64,000 nucleotides of DNA from Pedobacter sp. ISL-64. Lineage in GTDB: Bacteria > Bacteroidota > Bacteroidia > Sphingobacteriales > Sphingobacteriaceae. How positions within the stretch are numbered: the stretch's first letter is position 1; each line of letters starts with the position of its first letter. Under the pieces are notes generated by a model that was not told the DNA's origin, made no database searches, and saw only the letters and a program-made list of their open reading frames with translations. This document shows, piece by piece, positions 34,736 to 43,595 of the stretch. Where the stretch lies: contig NZ_JAGGPU010000001.1 of assembly GCF_018613605.1 (NCBI RefSeq), positions 62,001-126,000 of the forward strand, read 5' to 3'. Made by a program: the position numbers and the translations under genes.

Positions 34736-35605
34736 ATGATATCAATAATTATAGCCTCCGTAAATAAAGATCAGCTTTCTGATGTTAAGGAGAACATTGC
34801 CGCAACCATAGGAGTTGAACATGAAATTATCAGTTTTGATAATGCTGATGGAAAACGTGGATTATGCGAAATTTACAATGAAGGGGCAAAGCGGGCCAAA
34901 TATCAGCTACTTTGCTATATGCACGAGGATATCAGTATTAAAACGAAAGACTGGGGTATTATTGTTGCGGATATTTTTAATGAAGATGAGAAAATAGGAT
35001 TGATTGGCATAGCCGGAAATAGTTATAAAACTAAAGTTCCGTCTGGATGGTTTTGTAGCGCCGGTGAAAAAAAAATCAATTATGTTAATATCCTTCAGCG
35101 CTATAAATTTAGCGAAGAGAAAACAAAACACATTTCTCAAAACGTAAAAAATGAAAAGTATTCAAGCGTAGTTGTTGTAGATGGAGTTTGGTTCTGTACC
35201 AGAAAAGAAATAGTTGAAGCTAATAATTTTGATGAGGAAACATTTAAAAAATTTCATTGTTATGATCTGGATTTTTCACTTCAAGTACATAAAACACACT
35301 ATGCCGTTGTAACTTTTGAAGTATTGATAGAACATTTCTCAGAAGGAAATTATTGTAAAACCTGGATAGAGGAAACATTAAAATTACATGAAAAATGGGC
35401 CGCTGACCTACCGATAGATGTAGAGGGGTTATCAAAAAAAGAAAGTTTCTTTGCTGAAAAACATGCATTCAAATTCTTTCTAAAGCAGATGAAAATATCT
35501 GGGTATAAAAAGATAGAAATATTTAAAATATTTTGGCGAAGTAAGCTAAGAAAAAACAACTTTAGTCTATTTTTAATGCTAAATAAAGAAATTTGGCGCA
35601 GTTAA
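34736..35605 (+). CDS. Glycosyltransferase-like protein (GT2_5 type)
   Basis: A 289-residue protein resembling the Glyco_tranf_2_5 group: MISIIIASVNKDQLSDVKENI, LCEIYNEGAKRAKYQLLCYMHEDISI, IGLIGIAGNSYK, VVVDGVWFCTRKEIV, and YDLDFSLQVHKTHYAV. The HED replaces the DxD, which is usual for this group. It is the last gene of the + arm; its stop overlaps the stop of the convergent gene by 3 nt, with no room for a terminator. Confidence 0.82.
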   Translation: MISIIIASVNKDQLSDVKENIAATIGVEHEIISFDNADGKRGLCEIYNEGAKRAKYQLLCYMHEDISIKTKDWGIIVADIFNEDEKIGLIGIAGNSYKTKVPSGWFCSAGEKKINYVNILQRYKFSEEKTKHISQNVKNEKYSSVVVVDGVWFCTRKEIVEANNFDEETFKKFHCYDLDFSLQVHKTHYAVVTFEVLIEHFSEGNYCKTWIEETLKLHEKWAADLPIDVEGLSKKESFFAEKHAFKFFLKQMKISGYKKIEIFKIFWRSKLRKNNFSLFLMLNKEIWRS

Positions 35606-36408
35606 ATCTGATAACCTGCTTCTTTAAAGTATGGTTGCCAGAAATGGATGTTTTTATCCCACGCATGGCAACCGAAAGGCATGTTTCCTTTAATTAAAGT
35701 CATTGCCCTTTGTGGAGCTGTTTCAATGGAAAAGTTTAATGCCTCTTTGTAAGTGGGAATCTTTATTCTCTTCTTCTTGCGGTTCACTTCTATGGTCCAA
35801 AACATGTCTTCATGATAATCGCTGCTGTTCCGGCCAACGTAATTTTCTACGAGTTCTTTTTCTTGAATACAGATATGATAAAAAGATTTAACTTTTCTCA
35901 ACGAAAAGCCTCCATTGCCGACATGATTGTACAATTGTCGTGCAATATCAGGCCGACCTTGTTTATCAAGTAAATTATATCTTCTGTGCAGGTAGGACCT
36001 AAGCTTCTCTTTGGTCTTTTTAAATAAGGTTGGGAATTCTTTTTCTCTCAACCATGGAGCACCTATATAATCATAACCTAAGCTGCACCAATATTTTAAT
36101 TCATTTTTAAATACGAAAGCATCCAATTGATAGATGAGTAGATAGCTATAATTCAAGAATTTCTCATAAAAGAGTTCCGAAAGCATTAAATCGTTGTAAC
36201 TAAACACGCTTTTAAAATAAAAACTTGGGAAAGACACCTCACTATAAGTGAATCCTATCTGCATATTCGATATGTCTAAATCATCTGGTTTGAGTATTAC
36301 AATATCATAATCAGACAATAACTTTCCACATTGGGTCAGAGCTATCTTTTCATAAAATGAAAGCTCTGACTTGTACACTGGTATTACAATTACGCAAGAA
36401 CTATTCAT
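35602..36408 (-). CDS. DUF5672 family protein (probable glycan enzyme)
   Basis: A 268-residue protein matching DUF5672: CVIVIPVYKSELSFYEKIALTQC, YSYLLIYQLDAFVFKNELKYWCSLGYDYIGAPW, VGNGGFSLRKVKSF, HEDMFWTIEV, MPFGCHAWDKN. The HED and the LIYQLDAF motif suggest a GT-A-like sugar transferase. The family is of unknown function and is found in glycan loci. It ends the - arm and starts 1 nt after the preceding glycosyltransferase gene's stop. Confidence 0.85.
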   Translation of the reverse strand: MNSSCVIVIPVYKSELSFYEKIALTQCGKLLSDYDIVILKPDDLDISNMQIGFTYSEVSFPSFYFKSVFSYNDLMLSELFYEKFLNYSYLLIYQLDAFVFKNELKYWCSLGYDYIGAPWLREKEFPTLFKKTKEKLRSYLHRRYNLLDKQGRPDIARQLYNHVGNGGFSLRKVKSFYHICIQEKELVENYVGRNSSDYHEDMFWTIEVNRKKKRIKIPTYKEALNFSIETAPQRAMTLIKGNMPFGCHAWDKNIHFWQPYFKEAGYQI

Positions 36409-36409
36409 T

Positions 36410-37234
36410 TTAGTTTCTATTAAATTTTGGCAAAAATAAAAGTATAATATTCATAAAGCCTTTCAAAATTTTATAGGCTATCGGATACTTTTTTATATGC
36501 ATAAATTGTTCTGCCTTTTTAAACTTTATCTCTTTCAAATATTCATAGTCCTTAACAAATTCAGGGAAATATCTATTCAAAGAAGTATCTCTTTCTTTAT
36601 CGATTCCTGGATGATTCTTTGAATTTGCGGATATTCCAGTTCCATCATAAGTTACAATTACACAATCTAAGTGTTTATATGAAGCCTCGCGTTTACAAAT
36701 TGCATAAGTGAAGAATTCCCAATCAGCTACAATTTTGAGATTTTCATTATATAGAAAAATATCCTTAAACAGCTTCGCCTTAATAAAACTTGCTTGATGA
36801 GAGATATTTTGTTCATAAAAAAAAGCGAAATTTAACTTTTCAGGAAAAGTGCGGATCTCTTTTTTTATTCCATCAATGTGTAGGATATCTCCATAGTAAA
36901 TATCGTATTGACCATTTAATTCAGCATTCAATTTCTCTAAAATGGTATTGTCAATTAAAGAATCTCCACTATTTAAAAACATTAGATAATCACCTGTTGA
37001 AATCTTAATGCCCTTATTCATTGCGTTATATATGCCACTGTCAGGTTCAGATACATAATAGCTAAAAAATGAAGAATATGTATTAAGGACATCTTTACTT
37101 CCATCCAAACTATTTCCATCAATAACGATAAACTCAAAATCTTGCCAAGTTTGGCTTACCACGCTTTGAATTGTTTTTTGTAACCCCGCCTTATTGTTGT
37201 AATTGATAGTTATAATTGATAATTTTTTACTCAT
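36410..37234 (-). CDS. Glycosyltransferase family 2 (WcaA/WcaE-like)
   Basis: A 274-residue GT-A enzyme: LSIITINYNNKAGLQKTIQSVVSQ, FIVIDGNSLDGSKDVL, PDSGIYNAMNKGIKISTGDYLMFLNSGDSL (NSGD in the metal site), and KIVADWEFFTYAICK. The pattern is that of colanic-acid type enzymes. A basic C-terminal amphipathic part may dock on the membrane. Tandem with the DUF5672 gene; a 146-nt spacer separates it from the GT4 gene upstream. Confidence 0.9.
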   Translation of the reverse strand: MSKKLSIITINYNNKAGLQKTIQSVVSQTWQDFEFIVIDGNSLDGSKDVLNTYSSFFSYYVSEPDSGIYNAMNKGIKISTGDYLMFLNSGDSLIDNTILEKLNAELNGQYDIYYGDILHIDGIKKEIRTFPEKLNFAFFYEQNISHQASFIKAKLFKDIFLYNENLKIVADWEFFTYAICKREASYKHLDCVIVTYDGTGISANSKNHPGIDKERDTSLNRYFPEFVKDYEYLKEIKFKKAEQFMHIKKYPIAYKILKGFMNIILLFLPKFNRN

Positions 37235-37380
37235 GCTCGATCTAGGTTATACATTAATTTATTCACAAATCGATTTCTTTAATTCATATCTCTATTAAAT
37301 TATCTTGAAAAAACAGCCTTTCCATTACACTTCCTTACAACAAAAAGGTTATTACATGCCCTCAATTTTATTTTGAGTGA

Positions 37381-38547
37381 TTAAACTATTTCAAAAACAG
37401 TATCAAGATTTTTGTAACAACGTTCTTTTTCATAATTGATGCTAAAAGCAGCAAAGGCATTTTCTGCCTGTTTTTTATATTCCGATTCGTCTGTTAATAG
37501 TTTCATGATGTTATTTCCGAATTCAACGGGATCATCACTAACCAAACAACCATTGTCGGTCTTGTTGATCAGTCCATCGATCCCACGGGTATTACAAACA
37601 ATCGGTAGACCATAAGATAGCGCTTCTACTACTTTTATCTTGGTTCCAGTGCCCGTAAGCATAGGGCATAGCGCTACTTTAGCATTTTGGTAATAGATTG
37701 ATAAATCTTCGGCAAAGTTTACGGAAACAATATTCGGCGCCTTTATTGAAAGATGCTCGTTTATCTGTCCAATGATGCATATCTGCAAGCCGGTTGGTAA
37801 TAACGGATACACATCCTTAAAAAACCATTTGGCAGCTTTTTGATTGTGCACATTATCGCTGGCCACATATATCAGATCAAACGACTTCTCATTACTAGCA
37901 TGAAGATTTTGAGCTTTATCAAGCATCATTGGCGCTAACACCACCTTGTTTTTACAGAATTGACTAAAGATATACTGTTCTTCTACAGAAATGGTTAAAG
38001 CGATATCAAACAAAGAAATCCTTCTGATTTCTTCTTTAAAAGATTGGCCAATATTAACTTTTTTTTGAAGTTGAGCGGTTATAAAATCATGTGTATCAAT
38101 TATTTTTATCGATTTTTTTGTAAAGGAGTTATCCTCTACCAATGTAGCCCAACTGGCATAATTGATAAAGATGTAATCGTAATCGTTGTTTTTAAGAATT
38201 TTTTTGAAAGCCCTCTTAAACCTTAAGGTGACCAATTCAGGGAATTGAAGCGGAAAGAACCAAGCCCTATTCTGATAGAAGAAATTAGGCAGTTTATAAA
38301 AAAGCAGATAATAGAGTATGTTCTTTTTAGATGGTTTTTTTTTAATTACATAAGTATTATCGGCTAGGCCTGCTTGCTCAAATGCTTTAATATCTGTTTC
38401 GTTCCATTTTCCGGTGAAATACTCGCTTACAAAATCAATTTCAAAATTCCTTGATTTAAAATAGCTTAACATGCTTAAAGCCCTGGTTCTGTTGCCCGCA
38501 TTTTTTTTTAGCGGATTATCAGGCATAAAAAATAGTACTTTCTTCAT
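37381..38547 (-). CDS. Glycosyltransferase family 4 (GT-B fold)
   Basis: A 388-residue enzyme. N-terminal acceptor half: VLFFMPDNPLKKNAGNRTRALSMLSYF; YDYIFINYASWA; KIIDTHDF. C-terminal donor half: FDLIYVASDNVHNQKAAKWFFKDVYPLL, VALCPMLTGTGTKIKVVEALSYGLPIVCNTRGIDGL, the retaining-type E near GTGTK. It starts 7 nt after the ABC exporter gene, so both are probably translated from one message. Confidence 0.9.
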   Translation of the reverse strand: MKKVLFFMPDNPLKKNAGNRTRALSMLSYFKSRNFEIDFVSEYFTGKWNETDIKAFEQAGLADNTYVIKKKPSKKNILYYLLFYKLPNFFYQNRAWFFPLQFPELVTLRFKRAFKKILKNNDYDYIFINYASWATLVEDNSFTKKSIKIIDTHDFITAQLQKKVNIGQSFKEEIRRISLFDIALTISVEEQYIFSQFCKNKVVLAPMMLDKAQNLHASNEKSFDLIYVASDNVHNQKAAKWFFKDVYPLLPTGLQICIIGQINEHLSIKAPNIVSVNFAEDLSIYYQNAKVALCPMLTGTGTKIKVVEALSYGLPIVCNTRGIDGLINKTDNGCLVSDDPVEFGNNIMKLLTDESEYKKQAENAFAAFSINYEKERCYKNLDTVFEIV

Positions 38548-38554
38548 CTAAATG

Positions 38555-40375
38555 TTAGTCGTTAAAAGCCTGCATGTCGATTAAGCGCCTATATAAACCA
38601 TTTTTGTTCATTAACTCATTGTGACTTCCAGTTTCTACTACGCTGCCTTTATCTATAACAACAATTTTATTGGCATGTTGTATTGTACTTAAACGGTGCG
38701 CTATTACAATTGAGGTGCGGTTTTTCATTAAATTATTTAAAGCCTCCTGTACCAATTTTTCTGATTCGGTGTCTAATGCTGAAGTGGCCTCATCCAATAA
38801 CATGATTGGTGGATTAGCCAATACAGCCCTTGCAATACAAACACGCTGTTTCTGGCCTCCAGAGAGTTTATTTCCTCGATCGCCAACAAAAGATTGATAA
38901 CCATCTTCTGTATTCTCGATAAAATCGTGCGCATTTGCAATTTTCGCTGCGGCAACAACTTCTTCCATTGTGGCATCTGGTTTGGCAAACGCAATGTTAT
39001 TAAAAATGGTATCGTTAAATAGAAAAGACTCTTGATTAACGGTTCCCATTTGCGCCCTGATGCTTTCGACAGTAAGCTCCCGATAATCGTGGCCATCAAT
39101 TTTAATTGTTCCTGTCTTTGGATCATGGAAACGTGGAAGCAGATCCATTAATGTACTTTTTCCACCCCCAGATGGCCCGACAAGTGCTACTGTTTGCCCT
39201 TTTTCAATGTCGAAGGTTATCGAATTAAGGATTTGTTTTTCCCCATAACTGAATGATATATTTTGAAGGCTGATTGTACTGTTAAAATCATCGAGAACTT
39301 TCGCATCTGGTTCATTAACCAACAATGGTTTAGTGTCTATTAGGTCTAAAACCCGTTCTCCGGCAGAAATTCCAGAATGTATTCCGCTAAATGAATCGGT
39401 TAAAGCTTTAATAGGTTGCATCACCTGAGAGAATGTTGCCAAGTAAACCACAAAATCTGCTGCTTCAAGATCTCCCTTTCCGCTTAAAATCAAGGTGCCA
39501 CCATATAATAAGATAAATACAACAACCAAAACCCCGAGTGTTTGCGAAACTGGGGAAGCAAGCTGTTGCCTTCTTGCCATCTTTCTGTTCAAAAACGAAT
39601 AAAACTTGTTTTCGTCATCGAACTTTTGCTTCATTCTTTCTGTAGAATTAAAGGCTTTGATAATCTTTATTCCACTGAGCGATTCATCTAAAAATCCGAT
39701 CATCTTTGCAAAAGATTCATGCGATTGTGTTGCCTGCTGTTTTAATCTTTTTACTATTTTGCTGATAATAAAACCAGATATTGGGATAACCAACAATGAA
39801 AACAACGTTAATTTCAATGAGATGGAGATTAAAACCCCTACGAAGAACATAAGCTGTAACGGTTCTTTAAAAACCACTTGTAGGGTATTGGTTACGGTAA
39901 ACTGAACCACCTGCACATCAGATGCTACCTTTGAAATGATATCGCCTTTGCGCTCATTATTAAAGTAGCCCACGTGTAAATTCATAACGTTATTAAAAAC
40001 TGTTTTTCTTAAGTTTAATAAAGTATGCACGCGCAGATCTTCCATAAAACGCTGAGAAAAATAACGGAATAAATTAGATAAGAATACCGTTGCAATAATA
40101 ACAACGCAGATAATTTGCAACGCATGTATTTTATCGTGTGCAATTATGGCATCCATGTAATCATTAAACCTGCCAAGAAAATTTAATGAGCCTGTAACTT
40201 TATCCGGTTTAATGTTCGTAACCACTTTGCCAAGAAACAAAGCCTGCATCAGTGGGCCTAGTAATGTGAATAGAAAAGTATTAAAAATTATGGCGAATAA
40301 TGTTGCAATAATATAAGGTATGGCAAACTTTTCGATGGGTTTGGCAAATGATAATAAACGAAAATATGTTTTCAT
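38555..40375 (-). CDS. ABC exporter (MsbA-like), permease-ATPase fusion
   Basis: The ATG at 40375 gives MKTYFRLLSFAKPIEKFAIPYI, a normal start; a frame 30 codons longer adds an unlikely N-terminus. The protein of 606 residues has six membrane helices, then an ATPase domain with Walker A GPSGGGKST, signature LSGGQKQR and Walker B IMLLDEATSALD. The sequence is close to MsbA and half-transporters that flip lipid-linked glycans or lipid A. It sits among glycosyltransferase genes, fitting export of a surface glycolipid. Confidence 0.9.
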   Translation of the reverse strand: MKTYFRLLSFAKPIEKFAIPYIIATLFAIIFNTFLFTLLGPLMQALFLGKVVTNIKPDKVTGSLNFLGRFNDYMDAIIAHDKIHALQIICVVIIATVFLSNLFRYFSQRFMEDLRVHTLLNLRKTVFNNVMNLHVGYFNNERKGDIISKVASDVQVVQFTVTNTLQVVFKEPLQLMFFVGVLISISLKLTLFSLLVIPISGFIISKIVKRLKQQATQSHESFAKMIGFLDESLSGIKIIKAFNSTERMKQKFDDENKFYSFLNRKMARRQQLASPVSQTLGVLVVVFILLYGGTLILSGKGDLEAADFVVYLATFSQVMQPIKALTDSFSGIHSGISAGERVLDLIDTKPLLVNEPDAKVLDDFNSTISLQNISFSYGEKQILNSITFDIEKGQTVALVGPSGGGKSTLMDLLPRFHDPKTGTIKIDGHDYRELTVESIRAQMGTVNQESFLFNDTIFNNIAFAKPDATMEEVVAAAKIANAHDFIENTEDGYQSFVGDRGNKLSGGQKQRVCIARAVLANPPIMLLDEATSALDTESEKLVQEALNNLMKNRTSIVIAHRLSTIQHANKIVVIDKGSVVETGSHNELMNKNGLYRRLIDMQAFND

Positions 40376-40591
40376 TGAGTATTGTATATATAACAAAACC
40401 CAGGAAGTACCTGGTCGGGGGAAAAATATAATAAAATCCGAGCAAATGTACGGTTTTTCATACATATGAATAAGATCGTGAAGCCCAACATAATTAAAAT
40501 TACAATTCTTAGGTTATGGAATGGATTGAGATGCTGTGTTACGGAATGTTTCGCGTCAACCGTTGGGCTATAGAATACAGGTTAAGAACTG

Positions 40592-41647
40592 TTATTCCAA
40601 ACATTCCTGATATAAATTCAGATACTGGTTCGCTGCAATTTCCCACGAAAACTTTTCTGCTTGGGCAATTGCTTCTTTAGCACGATTATTTTGAGCGAAA
40701 TCATCCATTCCTTTTTTAAATACTTCCTGCATGTGTTCAGGTTCAAAATTATCGAAGTAATAAGCCACGTCGCCGCCAACCTCTGGGAGTGAGGTGAATT
40801 TGGAGAGGAAAACAGGTTTTCCAAAGTGCATGGCTTCTATTACGGGAAGACCAAAACCTTCCGCAACTGAAGGGAATAAAAAAGCATCGCAATTTTTGTA
40901 GTACCAGGCTTTATCTTCATCACTAATTGGCCCTGTAATGTGTACCCTATCCAAACAATTATGTTTTTCTGCTTCCTCTAAAATTCGCTGCTTGTGAGGT
41001 GTTTCCCTTCCAGAAATTACCAGTTCAAAATCGTTATCTTTTAATAATGCAGGTAATAAGTGAAAACCTTTTTGTACCGAAAGCAAACCAATGGTAAATA
41101 GAAATTTCTTTCCAGGTTTAAAAGCTGGCTGATGATTTTCATCTGAAACTAATTTATCGGCCCCGTTATAAATTACACTGATTTTATTTGCTGACTCAGG
41201 GAAATAGTGTTTTACATCATTTGCAACAAACTGCGATATGCATACAATTTTATCACACTGTGATATTAACTTGCCCAGTTTTTTTAGATATGCCTGGATT
41301 CTGTGTGGCCTGCTAAACTTTAAATGAACCTTATTCATGTCGTGAATGGTCATTATTTTTTTTGCATTAACTCTTTTTGGTCTTAATCTGCAGGTCTGAT
41401 CAGAGAGATGAACAACTTCGAAATCATTTTTTTTCTTAAAAAATAACCGATCTAATCTCGAAAGATAAATGATATCAACCAAGCCGTTAAAAAGATATTT
41501 TGTCTGTTTGAAAAGATAAAATTTTAATTCAAACTTCCCTTTGTTTTCCTGGATTAATGCGTCGCCTAATCCTTTTCCAAATGAAAAATAGCCACAATTG
41601 GCGTCTTTCATCGAATCAAAAGTTACTAAGACCTTAGGCTTTTCCAT
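40592..41647 (-). CDS. Glycosyltransferase family 4
   Basis: A 351-residue GT-B enzyme. It has KIMTIHDMNKVHLKFSRPHR, FVANDVKHYFPESANKISVIYNG, FLFTIGLLSVQKGFHLLPALL, DAFLFPSVAEGFGLPVIEAMHFGKPVFLS (the donor-site E in SVAEGFGLP), and LPEVGGDVAYYF. Mannosyl- or glucosyltransferases of LPS and capsule pathways look like this. Same strand as the exporter gene and the GT2 gene on either side. Confidence 0.9.
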   Translation of the reverse strand: MEKPKVLVTFDSMKDANCGYFSFGKGLGDALIQENKGKFELKFYLFKQTKYLFNGLVDIIYLSRLDRLFFKKKNDFEVVHLSDQTCRLRPKRVNAKKIMTIHDMNKVHLKFSRPHRIQAYLKKLGKLISQCDKIVCISQFVANDVKHYFPESANKISVIYNGADKLVSDENHQPAFKPGKKFLFTIGLLSVQKGFHLLPALLKDNDFELVISGRETPHKQRILEEAEKHNCLDRVHITGPISDEDKAWYYKNCDAFLFPSVAEGFGLPVIEAMHFGKPVFLSKFTSLPEVGGDVAYYFDNFEPEHMQEVFKKGMDDFAQNNRAKEAIAQAEKFSWEIAANQYLNLYQECLE

Positions 41648-41710
41648 TAATTAAATCGTGTATTTAGAAGAAAAAAAATTATGCAAATATAGGCAGATTT
41701 AAATTGTAGA

Positions 41711-42586
41711 CTACTTTACAATTTTATAATTCCGGTATTCGAACAAACGCATTCCTGTTAAATCTTCAATTTTTTGCAAAACCCTCCTGCGGAAATTCAT
41801 TTTTGGAGTTTCCTTGGTTAAATCTTTTTCAAATTTCCAGTTTGCAGCAGCAATTCTTTCTTGCATTACTTTTGGATGGCTACCTTTAAAATGAACTAAA
41901 CGATCGGCATTGTGCATATCATAAGTTTCCTGCACGGGATAATTCTCTTCAATCCATTCTTCTGTTTGATAAAACTGATTAAAGTTCCGCACTTTACCTT
42001 GTAATCCTTTTGGTGGTTTAACCCAGCCATAATGATAAATGTAAGCATCAATTAGCTTAACCTTAAGTTTTCTGTCGTTAATTCTGAAGCCTTGCGCATC
42101 GCGGTAAGATCTTACCCCGGGTAAATTTTTTATAATCCGAACCTCTCTTCTATACCAGCGTCTGGATTCAGCCAGATAGTCATAAGAAGCATAAAAATGT
42201 TTGTATTTTAAAAGTAAGGCTTCTACATTGCTGTTGTTAAGCGCTAGCTCCATTTCTTTTTTGATCAAGGGGAGATAATCTTCATGTATGGCTTCATCAC
42301 CTTGAATGTAGATCATCCAATCGGTATCTTCGTTTATTTCTGCTAAGGCCTTATTGGTTTCATCAGCAAAAACACGACCGCCTTCCCTTATGCTGTCATC
42401 CCAAACGGTATCGATGGTCCTGATTTTAGGGTCGATGCTTTTAACCATTTCAGAAGTCTCATCAGATGAGTTGCCCAGTGCAACTATAAAATCATCACAC
42501 AAAGGTAAGACTGAAAGTATGGCTTCTTTTGCCGGATAATCGTTTACAATTGCATTTCTTAAAAAGGTAAAACCGGTAACTTTCAT
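41711..42586 (-). CDS. Glycosyltransferase family 2 (LPS-type)
   Basis: The start is taken as ATG 42586 (MKVTGFTFLRNAI); a frame 26 codons longer would run into the promoter shared with meaB. The 291-residue protein has a short GT-A pattern: FTFLRNAIVNDYPAKEAILSVLPLCDDFIVALGNSSDET, then WMIYIQGDEAIHEDYL, where QGDE is the metal site. A basic C-terminal tail may bind membrane. It is the first gene of the long minus-strand glycan arm. Confidence 0.85.
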   Translation of the reverse strand: MKVTGFTFLRNAIVNDYPAKEAILSVLPLCDDFIVALGNSSDETSEMVKSIDPKIRTIDTVWDDSIREGGRVFADETNKALAEINEDTDWMIYIQGDEAIHEDYLPLIKKEMELALNNSNVEALLLKYKHFYASYDYLAESRRWYRREVRIIKNLPGVRSYRDAQGFRINDRKLKVKLIDAYIYHYGWVKPPKGLQGKVRNFNQFYQTEEWIEENYPVQETYDMHNADRLVHFKGSHPKVMQERIAAANWKFEKDLTKETPKMNFRRRVLQKIEDLTGMRLFEYRNYKIVK

Positions 42587-42627
42587 TATGTGGATGCTTT
42601 GTAGCTGATAATTTTTGTTTATTTGTA

Positions 42628-42635
42628 CAAAGATA
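42628..42635 (-). promoter_or_regulatory. Promoter -7 box for the minus-strand glycan arm
   Basis: TATCTTTG on the minus strand, an exact TAnnTTTG, 42 nt before the GT2 start. Only 58 bp separate the two divergent start codons, so it also lies within the meaB promoter region. Confidence 0.5.
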
Positions 42636-42644
42636 GTTTTATTG

Positions 42645-43544
42645 ATGAATACGCATCTATCCATTTTAAGCGAAGTAAAAGCCGGGAATTACAAGGTTTT
42701 GGCAAGAACATTAACCCTTGTCGAAAACAACATTACACCGGCCGATTCGATTTTAAGAGATTTAGATAGTCAGGTTAATGTCCCCGTTTTAGGCATTACC
42801 GGACCTCCAGGCGCCGGTAAAAGTACTTTGGTAAATGCAATAGCCAGTCATTTTGTTACGAAAGGAATGCGCATTGCCATATTGGCGATAGATCCTACCT
42901 CTCCATTTAATTTTGGTTCTTTGCTTGGTGATCGTATCCGCATGGCCGGTCAGTTTAACAATCCAAATGTTTTTATCCGTTCGTTGGCTACGCGGGGCGC
43001 TCTGGGCGGTATTTCGGCGAAAACCATCGAGATGGTTGATGTTTTAAAAGCCGCTAATTTTGATCTGATTATTGTAGAAACTGTTGGTGTTGGGCAATCG
43101 GAAGTAGAAATTGCCGGATTAGCAGATAAAACCATCGTGGTGCTGGTTCCAGAATCGGGCGATGAGGTGCAGAATATCAAATCTGGTTTGATGGAGATTG
43201 CCGATTGCTTTGTGATAAACAAGGCTGATAGAGAAGGTGCAGCTATTTTTGCCAATAATTTAAAGAAAATTGTTCATCAGGGCACGAAGACTATCCCAAT
43301 ATTAAAAACAGTGGCCGATAAAAATACAGGTATTGATGAATTATGCGCTTGGATAATCAAGCCGCTTACTGCTGATCATAACCGAAGGGCTTTTCTGTTT
43401 GCAGAGAAAGCCTGGAGACTCATTCAGTATGAAAAAATGAAGATTGTTGATAAAAAAAGGCTGCTAGAAAAAGTTCAGGCAGCCTTAAAGCAAGATGATT
43501 TTAATATTTATCGTTTTGCTGATGAATTTATCAGTAATGGTTAA
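42645..43544 (+). CDS. meaB: Methylmalonyl-CoA mutase-associated GTPase MeaB
   Basis: A 299-residue G3E-family GTPase (ArgK/MeaB) that guards the cobalamin cofactor of methylmalonyl-CoA mutase. Seen: GPPGAGKST (53-61), the IDPTSPFNFGSLLGDRIRM switch, IVETVGVGQSEVEIA, VINKADREGA for base recognition, and a C-terminal dimerisation helix. ATG 42645 is preferred to a frame 10 codons longer. The mutase subunits are not adjacent, so the partner must lie elsewhere. Confidence 0.93.
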   Translation: MNTHLSILSEVKAGNYKVLARTLTLVENNITPADSILRDLDSQVNVPVLGITGPPGAGKSTLVNAIASHFVTKGMRIAILAIDPTSPFNFGSLLGDRIRMAGQFNNPNVFIRSLATRGALGGISAKTIEMVDVLKAANFDLIIVETVGVGQSEVEIAGLADKTIVVLVPESGDEVQNIKSGLMEIADCFVINKADREGAAIFANNLKKIVHQGTKTIPILKTVADKNTGIDELCAWIIKPLTADHNRRAFLFAEKAWRLIQYEKMKIVDKKRLLEKVQAALKQDDFNIYRFADEFISNG

Positions 43545-43595
43545 GCTATAAATTGTTGGAACCGGTTAACGGAAAAACGGCCAAGGTAAATTGGA

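Noticed and set aside
40376..40465. N-terminal extension of the ABC exporter by 30 codons
   Set aside because: The added sequence is Phe/Ile-rich and unlike any exporter; the ATG at 40375 matches the usual start.
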